A stretch of DNA of 64,000 nt from Antedon mediterranea (lineage: Eukaryota; Echinodermata; Crinoidea; Comatulida; Antedonidae), in the NCBI RefSeq assembly GCF_964355755.1, contig NC_092672.1:18224501-18288500 (forward strand). Direction: 5' to 3'. The notes beneath the pieces were generated by a model that was given only the letters and a program-made list of their open reading frames with translations, had not been told where the DNA came from and searched no databases. The position numbers and the translations under genes were made by a program. Positions within the stretch are counted from its first letter, which is position 1, and every line of letters starts with the position of its first letter. Positions 29,421 through 40,955 of this stretch are shown in pieces.

Positions 29421-29429
29421 TATCACAAG

Positions 29430-31627
29430 AATGAGTATTCCGCGATTTTTGCATGAGAAATTTGTAACAGAGAGCTCCAGTGAGTGATGCCCGCCCTCAT
29501 AAGGGCGGATGTATACATACTAAATATGCTTGATTTAATAGATATTATACATGTCACATTAAATAGAATTATGATAATAGTTTTTGCAATTGTAAACTAT
29601 TTTATAATACATATAGTGTACATTCACTTTTACAGACAATTATTTACTAACATGCTAAGTTAGTTCACAAAAAAGGCCTAACACAGCAACACCAAAAATC
29701 AATGAATCTGTAGGAACTTCACACACATATTTGCGTGTGTGCGCTCAACGCGTAAAGTTATGCAAATTGCTGTTGTAAATATAGCGAACGCGCAACGAGC
29801 GATCTCTCTCTCTCTGCGTCAAGTTTTCAACGAGAAGACATCGACATTTTTATGAGCAAACCATTGCGAGTTTTAATACAAGTTTTACGATAATAATTAG
29901 TTGTCCTAATTATTAGCACTATTACATTTTGATATTTAGCGTTTTAACTTTACATATTTTACTACGTGTTACTGTATGTTATCGTGTTTCAATTATTGTA
30001 CCGTTGTATATATTATTGTCCTGAACTAGTCTAGCCTATTAACCTTACACTGCGCACGTACGTACGCGCTTCGTGTGGATATGTGGTTTCTACACTCCGT
30101 ATAGTTTATTTACTTCGAGCCTAGGATACTTCCAGCTTTGGACATCGTTTGACTGCTACAATACTCCATTACCGTATTCTAAATAGGGTAAGTAAAGACC
30201 GAATTACTTATTCCCTAAAAATCGTTACTCAGCACGGCCTATTCTTTACCATTGCCGTGTACTACTCTACGCCCGGTAAATTAAGTATTGTTTTTATGAT
30301 ATAAATTAGTATAAAATACATGTTATTAATAGGACAAAATGTTAAATGTTATTAACATTTATTTGTTTTACCAGAAACAAGTTAAATATAGGAATATTAT
30401 TAAACAATCCTTCGTGAAAACGCGTAAACACCAACACGCCCGGTCACGCTATCGTAGCGCCCGGTTGATAAAGCAAACTGTTTATACGGCAGTTTTTACT
30501 AAATAAATTGCATAAAACGAACAATTAAATATCCAAATAGTATTTAACATGATGTTGGCATGTAGTTGATAACATTTTTTATCATGAAAATACTACCGGT
30601 GGTCTAGCCTTGGATTATTGAAATCGTCACAAAGTTGTATACATCCCAGATACATCCACACTTATGGCGGCGCCCTACCACATGGACAATATTACTGTTA
30701 CAGGGAAAATCGCGGATTACTCATTCTTGTGATATATATTCTTTGGTGTGATCATCAAAGATCAAAGTTGAGAGCGCAAGATATTATGGAACGCCTCCTC
30801 TGCCTTCAGTTCACATTTATCATGCAGTACACTATGGAACGCCTCCTCTGCCTTCAGTTCACATTTATCATGCAGTACACACCATGCCAATCGAAAATTG
30901 ACAACTATAACATTGGTTTCCATTATAGTCATGTCCATAAAATTTTTTGTTATTGTTATTGTCCTTTCCTTTTTTTTTCCAGTAAAAAACAGGTAAACTT
31001 CAAACATTTTAAACTTAAAAAGGTGTAATGTTCATTCAAAACCGGATATTTCGGTGCGGACATGGTAACTGTGGACCAGGTATTGCGTGGGCCATTGGTT
31101 CTGGGTCGTCATCATCATAGTTGCTATCTATTTCCAATCAACACTTACTTCTTGCCACACACCTTGCGGAATTAGGTTAGACATCCTTAGCGGTTCTCGG
31201 GCACTACTCTCTAATCGATTCCTGGAAACCAAACTTTGAGTCTCATGTTTCGTTTTAATTACCCCTTGATGACCTTTATATGCGATATCGGTAAAATTTT
31301 TGTCGTAAAGTCTTAGGGATCACTATTCTATTCTATGATCACGTAGCAGTATGTTCTTATCTGTGCTAATGATGCTGAGTAGGCCTAATGTTTCGTGTCC
31401 TTGTAACAAACCCACAACTGATGTACATTATACGTTTTATACGTTGTTTGCATAAACAAATAAAAACATTTCCAAACACACTTATTTGGAAATAACGCGC
31501 ACCCAGGGCAAGCTGATGGTACATCTTCTGTCATAACGAGACCTTGACTTGTACGACGAATGTTGAGAAAGTTAAGACATATTATATTATTATTATTGTT
31601 GTATCCAAATTGACAAGCAAAATAAAA

Positions 31628-31658
<31 letters not shown>

Positions 31659-32099
31659 TTCATTATGTTTTATATTGTATTGTGTATTATTTCTCAAAAT
31701 ACAGATTTCATCACTTTATGTGACAGTTGCATACATTATGCTAAATTGCTAAATAAAAGTAGGAAACAGGGTAGAGTAAAAACATCAGCAACAACAAAAT
31801 ATTACCGTATTTCCATTTTTTATTCATGATTTAATGGTCAATTTCCATGAATGTTAAATCCGATTTACTAACCAATACATTTAACCGAAGTTAATCTACA
31901 AAGTGCACGGAAACTTTTGACAAAGATATATTAATTGATACAAAATAAGTCAATCGATCAATCAAATAAACATTTATTTCTTTCATTTTCAAATGAACAT
32001 TAATACATTAATACATTAATACATTATACATTATAAATTCTGAGATTTTTTTTTGATATTTATAATAAATGATATGTATAAAAAGGTGATTAAATTATA
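29430..32099. other. Gene-free intergenic stretch
   Basis: No supported gene. It holds a 48-bp tandem duplication (30787-30882, unit beginning with ATGGAACGCCTCCTCTGCC), an (ATT)n microsatellite at about 31629-31657 that mimics an asparagine run on the minus strand, and an ATTAATAC microsatellite near 32000-32030. The open frame across 30618-31028 contains the duplication and is not convincing. Confidence 0.4.
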
Positions 32100-32155
32100 T
32101 AAAAAATGAAAGAGAAAACAATACTATATACATTTTTATGGGAAGAAAAAACGGA

Positions 32156-33066
32156 CTAATTTTTTTTAATATAGTTGCCTATTTTCGTATGTAAAATTGT
32201 AATGCAAGAATTGCACCAAATAATCTCGTTTGCAGGCATACCAACTTCAATTGTATTTTTGGGAGTTTTAGGTTCATACCAACATAACAAACACTTAACA
32301 TAAAATTCTTTTCTTTGCGTCTCTAAAGTTATATAGAGTTGTGATGCAGAGGAATTGAAATAGAGAGACGACATTATTTGGTATATTTCCATGCTGCTAT
32401 TTCATTGTTAAAAATTCTTTTGATCAAATTGATTTTAAAGGTAGTTATTATAGTAGGTACATGAACCATATCTAGACCTCTATGTATTTTGTTTCCAAAA
32501 ATAACCGTAGTCCGTTTTTCCTTCCCATAAAAATGTATATAGTATTGTTTCTATAGCTGTAATAACCCATTGAGGTACATCGGGGACCATAATTGGAAAT
32601 AAAATTAGGGATATAAGCAGTGATTTAATAATTACCACTTTACCTTTCAACGACAGATATCTTTTTTCCCATAGGTAAGTAATGTTTTGTTGTTTTTCTA
32701 TTCGCTTCGTCCAATTTTCCTCGATATTTTCAGCCGGTATTGTGCTTTTGCTTTCCCCTCATTTTTACAATTAATGTCTTCGACATTTTCCTTTTTATTA
32801 ACGTTATTACCAAGCCACAGGCCTTCTGTTTTATTTCTATTTAGATGCAAGCTTGACAAATTGAAAAATTCTTTAATGATTTTAAAAACATTTGAGATGC
32901 GAGCATCATCACCAAGGAATAATGTGTTGTCATCTGCATAGCTAGTAATTTTGATTTTGTTAATTGGATAATTTGTATTAGGCAATTTGATACCGTTTAC
33001 ATCTTTAGTCATTTTAATTTTGAGAGTGAAGATTTCCGTCGCTATGTTAAAAAGATAAGGACTCAA
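32156..33066 (-). mobile_element. Tx1/L1-like LINE fragment
   Basis: Minus-strand frame 33066-32698 is a reverse transcriptase: MSPYLFNIATEIF, then a YADDNTLFL catalytic box and KTEGLWLG, in the order seen in Tx1/L1 LINEs. Downstream, 32698-32156 continues in broken frames with the C-terminal LINE region (a FLWEGKTDYG segment at ~32520). The 5' part is missing, and the break abuts the gene-family fragment at 33063. A 42-bp inverted copy of 32512-32553 lies at 32119-32160. Confidence 0.75.
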
Positions 33067-33440
33067 TAGCCTGGCAGATATAATAGATGCTTGGAATATA
33101 AATGTTCTGACAGGAAATGTGTCATTGTTATCATGTTTATTATTAAAATCAATACCACAAAAAAAACAATGATCTTTGAACCAAAATTGTTGATCAAGAG
33201 AGCGAGGGTTGGTTTAGCTATAGTTTCTGTTTCTATCTTTCTTTTTTTCTCCACTTGTATACATTTCTTATTTATGAGGTCCTTCTACATGTAAAATGTA
33301 GTGCTTGTCTTGATAACACATGAAAATTGATGGATTTTCCCTCGCGGTGCTAGCTCTGTTAACACCAACAGCACCCTTTTCTGTCATTTTTACAATATCC
33401 ATTTCATCATCAATGCTCTTTCCACATATAGCACATTGGG
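33063..33440 (-). pseudogene. N-terminal Cys-rich fragment of repeated marine-invertebrate family
   Basis: Minus strand 33438-33268 reads CAICGKSIDDEMDIVKMTEK, with GAVGVNRAS following. After a frameshift, 33205-33063 reads FKDHCFFCGIDF and DTFPVRTF. From memory of the family this pair of CxxC-centred blocks is its usual N-terminus. It is truncated by the Tx1-like LINE at its 3' side. Upstream (to 33575) are further cysteines (CFLCTTCLSC) that may belong to it. Function unknown. The order of blocks is directly visible; family membership is recalled, not searched. Confidence 0.5.
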
Positions 33441-33671
33441 TAAAATGGATAGAGAACGGGATTGTTTAAATCAAAGATCTTTTTAATAAAGATGCAACAT
33501 TAAAATCTTTTTCACAACTTAAACAAGTGGTGCAAAGAAAACAATCCTTCACCATAGAATACTTTATGCTTTCTAATGCAGTCAAATAACCCCTTGTTAT
33601 TGTCAGGATATTATTTTTTCTATATTCTTCTTTCTTTCTACTTCGTCACAATTTTGGTTATAGTTACCATT

Positions 33672-33870
33672 AATCCACTCTTTTGGGAGATGAAGATAAT
33701 AATTGAAAATGAAAAGGATGACAGCATACTGAAACAATTAGTTTTGAATTTGGAAGGTTTTCATTCCTCTATGAGTTTTTTGTGCTATTGGTCATACGAT
33801 GCAGTCGTCCGGACTGTTATAATTAGATACTACTGCAGACTATTAATAATGAAATTAGACATATATAATA
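33672..33870 (+). pseudogene. Fragment of the same repeated family, opposite strand
   Basis: Plus strand reads IIENEKDDSILKQLVLNLEG and FHSSMSFL. After a +1 shift it reads AIGHTMQSSGLL. This matches the family's conserved GGFHxxMSFLGxIG block. It runs divergently from the N-terminal fragment at 33063-33440. It may be the upstream part of the copy split at 39998/47726, since all three lie on the plus strand in the expected order. Frameshift and later stops mark it as decayed. Confidence 0.45.
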
Positions 33871-34310
33871 GTGATCTGGTATTTCATTTATTTTCCACCT
33901 CCTATAGATAGTAACTGGCCACTGTCTGGGTCCCAAGGGTAAACACCATCCAAGTCAGTTAGCTAGACAAGAATATGCTGTCAAAACAAGTCATCCAGGG
34001 GTGTTTTCAGACATGCATGTTACAGTATCAGAGTTGTTTTCAATAACATGACAGCACAGGACTAAAAAAAAACCATGGAACTTGTTTTTGCAGACAATGC
34101 TGTAACATATATTATCTGTAAAGGCAATACATGGTCATTTTCTTGTTGATATGGCATTGAATGCATTGCTCATCTTGAAAGCATAGTATATATTTTCCAG
34201 TTGTCGAAGAAGATCTACGTGGCAAAACAGACATACTGAAGGCACTAGACATATTCGATGTACTTGTTAGAGCCCTACAGTTACTAGTCCTGTACATTAC
34301 AATTACTACT

Positions 34311-34775
34311 GTATATAGATATATAATCAGGGAAAATTTTCATTTAAAAATTTTGTTTAGCAATATTGCTAATCAAACTGATTTTTAAGTCGAGAAACAT
34401 AGTTTTGTATTGTATTTTTTGCTACACAATTTTCAAAATGTGTAGCAATAAGGTTGTTTTGTATAGCTTTTTGCTACGCTACACTGGCGAAAATGTTCCC
34501 TGATATAATACAACCTATAATCCTACTACCCTAGATATAGACATTTCTAAACTATTGATCTCAGCTCCGTTTCCATGGTAATTGATGAGTATAATATTAG
34601 TGTAAGGGGAGTTGGAATCACTGTTAGTGTAGGATATAGTTTTTAGTTGACCAGCTTGATGATAACACCTATGTACTGTAACTTGCTTGATATATTATTC
34701 TATTAAATTATCGGATCTATATTCTGTTGTGAAATACTGAAACAGTGTCCGAGATGTTTATACGACCCGGTAACA
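34311..34775 (+). repeat. Gypsy 5' LTR, interrupted by a hAT-like MITE
   Basis: Matches the 3' LTR at 39704-39992 except for a 175-bp insertion at 34328-34502. The shared part runs from TATAGATATATAAT to CCCGGTAACA with few differences. Confidence 0.8.
34328..34502. mobile_element. hAT-like MITE inside the LTR
   Basis: Ends CAGGGAAAATTTTC and, reversed, CAGGGAACATTTTC, the hAT-type CAGGG terminus. ATATAAT is repeated on both flanks (7 bp visible, 8 expected). The uninterrupted site is preserved in the 3' LTR. Confidence 0.7.
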
Positions 34776-34950
34776 TTTGGCGACCACGATGGGACAGGTA
34801 GGCAAATAAAGACATTTTAGAAGTAAAATAGAATTTAATGCTACCTGTTCAGCGACACGTCTGACCCATACTAGACTGTTGTGGTGCAACGAGTGCTGGT
34901 AGGATCGTAACAAGAACCTAGAAATAAGAGGGTGAGTTAGATTGACTACC

Positions 34951-36198
34951 ATGGCAAATGATATGACACCACTTCAATGCTACGAACTGGTAATAAAGCA
35001 GATAAATGCCGCAGATCAGCAGACTTTATTAAAGGTATGCAATTACTTAAAAATAAATGGGTACGAAGATATCACTGACAAGACAGATAGTAAATTGAAA
35101 TTAGGGAAGAAGATTCTAAAAGAAATTAATAAAGATGAATTAGAAGCACTGTCTGACGAACGTCTCATTGCCATGTTAAATGATCTGAGTAAATTCATGT
35201 ATGGGATTATTGTCGGTGTAACATCGAGTAATGTCACGACGACCAGTACGACTCCAGCGACGACAGATGGGGGCCTAGTTAGATTGACTAGACGAGACTT
35301 TAAAATTGCTGGACAAATTGGAGAGCCGAGACAAAAGGACCGACTCATATTTTCAAGTTTGGTCCACCAAATTGAAAATGCCAAGCTAAAGGCCATCCCC
35401 GACTCGGAAATAATAGAAGCTGTTGTACGGGCCGTGGGACCAGGATCAGCTCTACGCAGTTATCTTGAATGTCGCCGAAACATCACATTACCAAATCTGC
35501 GCCGAATGCTGCGATCCCATTATGGTGAAAAAGAAGCAACCAAGCTGTACCACCAACTTTCGAGGAACACCCAAGAGCCGAGAGAATCAGCCGGCACCTT
35601 CTTAGTTAGGACATTGGACTTGAGGCAGAAGGTGATATTTGCGAGCCAAGAGAGTGAAACTGGTTTGGAATACGATTCCAAACTAGTGGATAGTATGTTC
35701 AGACATGCATTGCTGACCGGATTAAGAAGTGAATCGATCCGAAATGAGTTAAAACTGTACTTACAGGACAAAGGAGTGACGGATGAAATACTGTTTGAAC
35801 GGATGAATAGTGCGGCAAGTAATAAAGCAGAGCGATGTGAAAAGCTTGATCGACACTATATTGTTGAGGTCAAAGAGAGTTGAGTGCACGAAGAGAAATA
35901 CCAGAAACCAAAGGAGGGCACCTTGATGCAGGAGATGGCCGAACTAAAGGCGGGAATGGCTGATATGGCAATTCTGAAGACCCAAATGGCCACCTTGCAA
36001 GAACTGTTGACTAATGAACCACCACGATTCCAAAGACAAGCACGTAGATTGTGCCAATCATGCCAGCAAAACAATGAAACGGAATGCAGTCATTGTTATA
36101 TATGTGGGTCGTCAGAACATTTCGCACGAGGATGTCGGCAACGAAGAAATGATCAATCGGGAAACGGCCGACGGTTACAGTCGGGAGACAAACTGTAA
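34951..36198 (+). CDS. gag: Gypsy gag with zinc knuckle
   Basis: The frame from the ATG at 34951 runs about 310 codons to a TGA at 35881-35883 and continues in the same frame to 36198. The second part contains CYICGSSEHFARGC, a CX2CX4HX4C zinc knuckle, preceded by an additional Cys cluster. The first part is an alpha-helical capsid-like region. The single in-frame TGA may be a mutation or a read-through site. Pol lies in the -1 frame relative to gag. Confidence 0.75.
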
Positions 36199-36311
36199 CC
36201 TGTAAATATCAACCCCACACGTCTCACATCTGTAACATCTCTCCAGAGAAAGAAGAGAAAATCGTTCGACTGGTAGGCAAGAAGTGCACAGTCACTTGCT
36301 ACTTTGAAAAA

Positions 36312-36965
36312 GTGAAGACGACAGTACTCTGGGACATGGGGGCCCAAGTGTCGATAGCACCAGCCTGGTGGGTATCGACATATTTACCGGACATGAAACC
36401 TAAACCACTTGATGAACTAATTGGGAACACCAACCTTCATTTACAAGCTGCAAATGGTACACCAATTCCATTCAACGGTTGGATCGAAGTGATCATGACT
36501 TTATCAACCAATCAGCCTGCACTTACGGTTACCTTACTAATATCACCAAATAATATGGAAAGGCCAATCCTGGGGTACAACGTCATTCAGGAGATAGTGA
36601 AAAGAGATAACACAAGTACGTCCATCCAAGCGGCTTTCCCAGCAATGAGAAAAACCGACATACAAGCATTTTTTAGCCTTATAAAAGCTGAATACCCACC
36701 TGAGGTAGCCACCGTCATCGTGGGGAGACAAGATGAAGTCAATCCTAAGCAGGGATCATCATGCGTGACATGTAAGGTACGCTCTCCTTTTTACTTTATC
36801 GGGAAATTACTACTATTTGAACCCGACGATCAGGCAGCACCTTCTGAGAAGTTACATGTAGGCCTACCACCTTCAGTGGTACAACTCCAGGACGGAACAA
36901 TGAAAGTGAACATATTTGTCTTAAATGACAGCAATAGTGACATAATTTTAAGAAGACGCACATAA
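36312..36965 (+). CDS. Gypsy aspartic protease region
   Basis: Retropepsin-like region with WDMGAQVS where D(T/S)GA is expected, then the flap-like GTPIPFNGW and the ERPILGYNVI segment matching the usual ILG motif. The active-site Thr/Ser is Met, which in known retropepsins would impair catalysis. It ends at a TAA and resumes in the same frame at RT. Confidence 0.7.
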   Translation: MKTTVLWDMGAQVSIAPAWWVSTYLPDMKPKPLDELIGNTNLHLQAANGTPIPFNGWIEVIMTLSTNQPALTVTLLISPNNMERPILGYNVIQEIVKRDNTSTSIQAAFPAMRKTDIQAFFSLIKAEYPPEVATVIVGRQDEVNPKQGSSCVTCKVRSPFYFIGKLLLFEPDDQAAPSEKLHVGLPPSVVQLQDGTMKVNIFVLNDSNSDIILRRRT

Positions 36966-36992
36966 TTAGGTTCCCTGAATATATTTGAAGGC

Positions 36993-38465
36993 ATGGAGAT
37001 CTGTGAAAAGGAAGCTGTACCACCAACGCCTGTAGTTATCAATTCAATGACTGATTCACCCCTAGGGATTCCACCAGTAAACTTAACAGACTTAAACAGA
37101 AATCAACTTAGAACTGCCACTGAATTGCTGGTGGACGAGGCAGCAGCTTTTGCGAAGAATGACAACGATTTGGGATGTTTGCGAGATTTAAACATGAAAA
37201 TTAGATTAAAAGACGACGAACCCGTTCAAAAAACATATATTTCCATCCCACCACCACTGTAAAGAGAGGTCAAGACCTATTTAAAAGATCTTATCGGCAG
37301 AGGATGGATTCAAAAGTCTGAGTCACCGTATTCATCCCCTGTTGTATGTGTTAGAAAAAAGGACTGCAGTTTAAGGTTATGCATAGATTACCGAGAGCTA
37401 AACAAAAAAACTATTCCGGATAGACAGCCTATACCTAGAATTCAGGATGTTTTGGACAGCCTTGGAGGAAACTCATGGTTCTCTACACTTGACCAAGGAA
37501 AGGCATATCACCAAGGATTTGTAGCCGAGGAGAGCAGACAAGCTACGGCATTCGTTACTCCATGGGGCCTGTATGAATGGCTTCGGATTCCATTTGGGCT
37601 TACTAATGCCCCAGCAGTTTTTCAACGACACATGGAGTCTTGTCTTGATGGTTTAATTGGTGAAATTACTGTTGTATACTTAGACGATATATTGGTATAT
37701 GGGAAAACGTTTGAAGAACACACAGCCAATCTACGACGAGTTCTGCAACGATTACAAGAACGAGGTGTGAAGTTAAAATCGAGCAAGTGTTTGCTTTTCA
37801 AGTGTGAAGTACGTTATTTGGGTAGAGTAGTCTCGGAAGACGGTTACACAATGGATCCCAGTGAAACGGAGGCAGTATTAGCACTACGTGACCGACAACC
37901 AACAACTGTAGGAGAAGTGAGAAAAATCGTTGGCCTTCTCGGGTATTATTGGCAATATATTCCCAAATTCTCAAGTATTGCAAAACCACTATATAATCTT
38001 TTAAAATGTGAGACTCAGAACGAGAAGCAGACGAAGAAAAAGAAGATGATGTCCAAACCCAATCGACGCCAAAAGAACAAGCAGATTCTCTCAAAACAAC
38101 CAGTAGTGTGGACCCTGCAGCATCAAAGCACACTAAGCACGCTCATCGATTGTTTAACATCACCACCTGTGATGGGTTTCCCTGATCACAGTCAACCATT
38201 CGTATTGCACACGGATGCATCCAAAGACGGGTTGGGAGCAGTACTTTACCAGTTACAAAAAGGAAAGCTCCGGGTTATTGCATACGGATCTAGGACCCTA
38301 AGCCCAGCAGAGAAAAATTATCATCTCCATTCCGGAAAACTTGAATTTTTGGCGCTGAAATGGGCTATTACCGAGCGGTTCCGGGATTATTTATATTATT
38401 CACAACCTTTTACTGTATATACTGACAATAACCCACTAAATATGTTCTTACATCAGCGAAATTGA
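36993..38465 (+). CDS. pol: Gypsy reverse transcriptase and RNase H
   Basis: Same frame as the protease, with a further TAA at 37260-37262. Visible RT motifs: [38 protein letters not shown] and YLDDILVYG. RNase H follows with [27 protein letters not shown] and TDNNPL. The frame breaks at 38465 just before the GYRWVAEL connection segment, which continues at 38462 in another frame. Confidence 0.88.
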
Positions 38466-39275
38466 ATGCGACTGGCTATAGATGGGTTGCCGAATTAGCG
38501 GACTTCAACTTCTCAATAAAGTACAGACCTGGACGAATAAACATTGACGCGGATACTTTATCGAGACTACCACTGGATATCAGCAATTTTAAAAATGACT
38601 TTACAGAAGAGGTCCACGAACCACACCATATCACCTTCAAGGGAACGGGCAGGAAGAGCGATTTAACCGAACATTATTATCTATGCTGGAAACATTCACT
38701 CAACAGACTTGTACATGCCTACAATTGTACACGACATGATGCAATGGATATTCACCATTCTTTTTGATGTACGGGAGATACCCACGTCTTCCAGTTGATA
38801 TTGCATTTGGACTCCATAAACCATCAGAGAGAGACACAGTAAATCCTTCCGAATATGCTCGTCAATGGAAATCAAACATGGAGTAGGTATATAGAGTAGC
38901 AGCGAGGAACAGTCAGAAATCAGCCAACAGAGGAACAACTACGATCGAAAGGTAGCGTACACGTCTCTAGAACCCGGTGACAGAGTATTGGTCAAAAACT
39001 GTGTGCACCCCGGAGGACCAGGAAAGTTGCAGAGCTTCTATGAAGATGATGTGTATGTGGTATTGGAACAAAAAGGTGAAGGCATGCCCGTTTATGAAGT
39101 TACACCAGAACATGGCCATGGTAGACATCGTACGCTTCATAGAAATCTTCTTTGTCCGTGTGACTACCTGCAGACGGAAGAAGACAAAGAAAATACCAGC
39201 TACGAACCATGTTCCAGAGAGGAAGCAGTGAACGGCCTCCAGCATTCTGATGATATATATATAAACTTTATTTAG
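38462..39275 (+). pseudogene. Gypsy RNase H tail and integrase remnant
   Basis: After the RNase H tail (YRPGRINIDADTLSRLP, to ~38580) the sequence passes within ~70 bp to the C-terminal integrase region (LNRLVHAYNCTRHDA at ~38700, MYGRYPRLPVDIAFGL in broken frames at ~38765). It then reaches the tail domain with YVVLEQKGEGMPVYEV and GRHRTLHRNLL (38990-39180). The zinc-binding domain and the D,D-E catalytic core are absent. Confidence 0.75.
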
Positions 39276-39703
39276 ACACGAGACTGATGTGCAGTACAAC
39301 TTGTTCAATCAATATTGATTGTTTTTACACAAGTTCGTGATACTGTATTACAAAACAAAAAAAATCAACACCATATAAATACAACAGAAACGAAAAAAAT
39401 TGAAATTGAAAAGAAACAAAATTACAGCAGAATCCCCTTCATCTGATTATATATTTACTGTCGTGGTACGTGAGACCATGCCCGGATTGATTTGGAAGTT
39501 TTCTCCCCGGGTATCAAGCGTGCGAGGCTTGGCTCAAATGAATGCAATATCAAGACCAAAAGAAAGACAACAAGTTGTTGATTGCCGTTACCAGACCATT
39601 TATTGTGTACGAATCAACGTCACTCAGAAAATAAAGAGAACGAAGAAAGGAAAACCCTGCAAATATACAAACAAGCGTTACATAATTTCAATATATATAT
39701 ATA

Positions 39704-39992
39704 TATAGATATATAATACAACCTATAATCCTACTACCCTAGATATAGACATTCCTAACCTATTGATCTCAGCTCCTTTTCCATGGTAATTGATGAGTAT
39801 AATATTAGTGTAAGGGGAGTTGGAATCACTGTTAGTGTAGGAGTTAGTTTTTAGTTGACCAGCTTGATGATAACACCTATGTACTGTAACTTGCTTGATA
39901 TATATATTATTCTATTAAATTATCGGATCTATATTCTGTTGTGAAATACTGAAACAGTGTAGGAGTATTTATGTTTATACGACCCGGTAACA
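39704..39992 (+). repeat. Gypsy 3' LTR
   Basis: Second copy of the LTR seen at 34311-34775, without the MITE. It is preceded by an (AT)n run rather than a clear polypurine tract. Confidence 0.8.
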
Positions 39993-40177
39993 TACTTATC
40001 AGAGACCAAGGTGAAACAAGGATTGATTGTACCGATGAGTCTATAACACACATACCTCAAAAGCTTGACAATGAAACATTTTCTCAAACAAAATCCTACA
40101 GGCTCATTATGGGTGCAGTATATGTCTATGGACTCCATAGAGTAGCACTTTGGGCATTCATTAAATCACAACGTACT

Positions 40178-40725
40178 TGTACGTGATTGGCGTACCATAC
40201 TTACCTGGGGTTTTGGACAGCGTGGTGTGTTCACGCAGGTTGGGTTGAAACGTTGTCATGTTATGTTATGTTGAAGTATAGCTTCTTACCTTTAGTGATT
40301 CTTACCTTTAGTGATTAAAAGAGGCTGTGAGCTTAATGCTCGTAATACTAGTTGCCTCCTCTCCTTTTGTTTATGTGAATGTCGAGGTTGTTTTTGAATT
40401 AATTTGTTTTTGTGCTGTTAATGACATGTTCTGGTAGTGAGTTCCATTTGTTGATTGCTCTGACGTCAAAATAGGTATCTCTCCTGATGGTTTTGTATCT
40501 AGGTTTAGATAGTGTAAGTGAGTGTCCTCTGGTTATATAACCTCCAGGGTTCTGCCTTAGAGTGAAAAATGAACTTGCCTCAATGTTTACTATACCACGG
40601 ATAATTTTGAACATTTCAATGAGATCACCTCTATCTCGTCTTTCTTCGAGTGTTGGTAGGTGAGTATTTAATAAACTTCACTTTACTGATAATAGTGGTC
40701 GATATATTTATTCGAGTCAGTAAAA
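40178..40725 (+). repeat. BEL-1 5' LTR with LINE insertion
   Basis: Equals the 3' LTR apart from the insertion at about 40276-40671. Confidence 0.85.
40276..40671 (-). mobile_element. 5'-truncated CR1/L2-like LINE in the LTR
   Basis: The minus strand encodes the C-terminal end of a non-LTR ORF2: MFKIIRGIVNIEASSFF, TRGHSLTLSKPRYKT, YFDVRAINKWNSLPEHV. Its 3' end carries two copies of AATCACTAAAGGTAAG, the kind of short tandem tail seen in CR1/L2 elements. It inserted into the LTR in antisense. Confidence 0.8.
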
Positions 40726-40955
40726 TTGGTGCCGAAACCTCCCTGATCTACTAGGTCTAGAATTTGGATGATAACGATCGGGATAAAGATACCAACGAAT
40801 CAGGTAATATTATGGATAAATTATTCCGAGTACCACATCGGCTAGTCTGACTCTCCAGGTAGGAGAGTTAGACAAACGAGTAGAAGCTTTGGACGCCGTC
40901 CAGAGCCAGGTAGAAGAAAAGCTATCGGACGATCAATTACGATTTTCGTTCTCGT

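Larger units (their letters stand above)
34307..39996 (+). mobile_element. Ty3/gypsy retrotransposon, defective
   Basis: Two near-identical LTRs (about 34311-34775, with a MITE inside, and 39704-39992) end in ACCCGGTAACA. They flank gag, protease, RT, RNase H and a remnant integrase in gypsy order. The sequence after the left LTR, TGGCGACCACGATGGG (34778-34793), is a typical gypsy primer-binding site. A possible 4-bp duplication TACT lies at 34307-34310 and 39993-39996. In-frame stops, frameshifts and loss of the integrase core make it non-autonomous. Confidence 0.9.

Noticed and set aside
31385-31663. Asparagine-rich N-terminus on the minus strand
   Set aside because: Produced by an (ATT)n microsatellite.
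34201-34306. Possible exon of the repeated family (VVEEDLRGKTDILKALDIFD)
   Set aside because: Acceptor TTTTCCAG is good and the position fits, but I could not match the peptide to the family or find a donor before the gypsy element.
39400-39708. Lys/Arg-rich open frame before the gypsy 3' LTR
   Set aside because: No gypsy or host similarity recognised; runs into the (AT)n tract.
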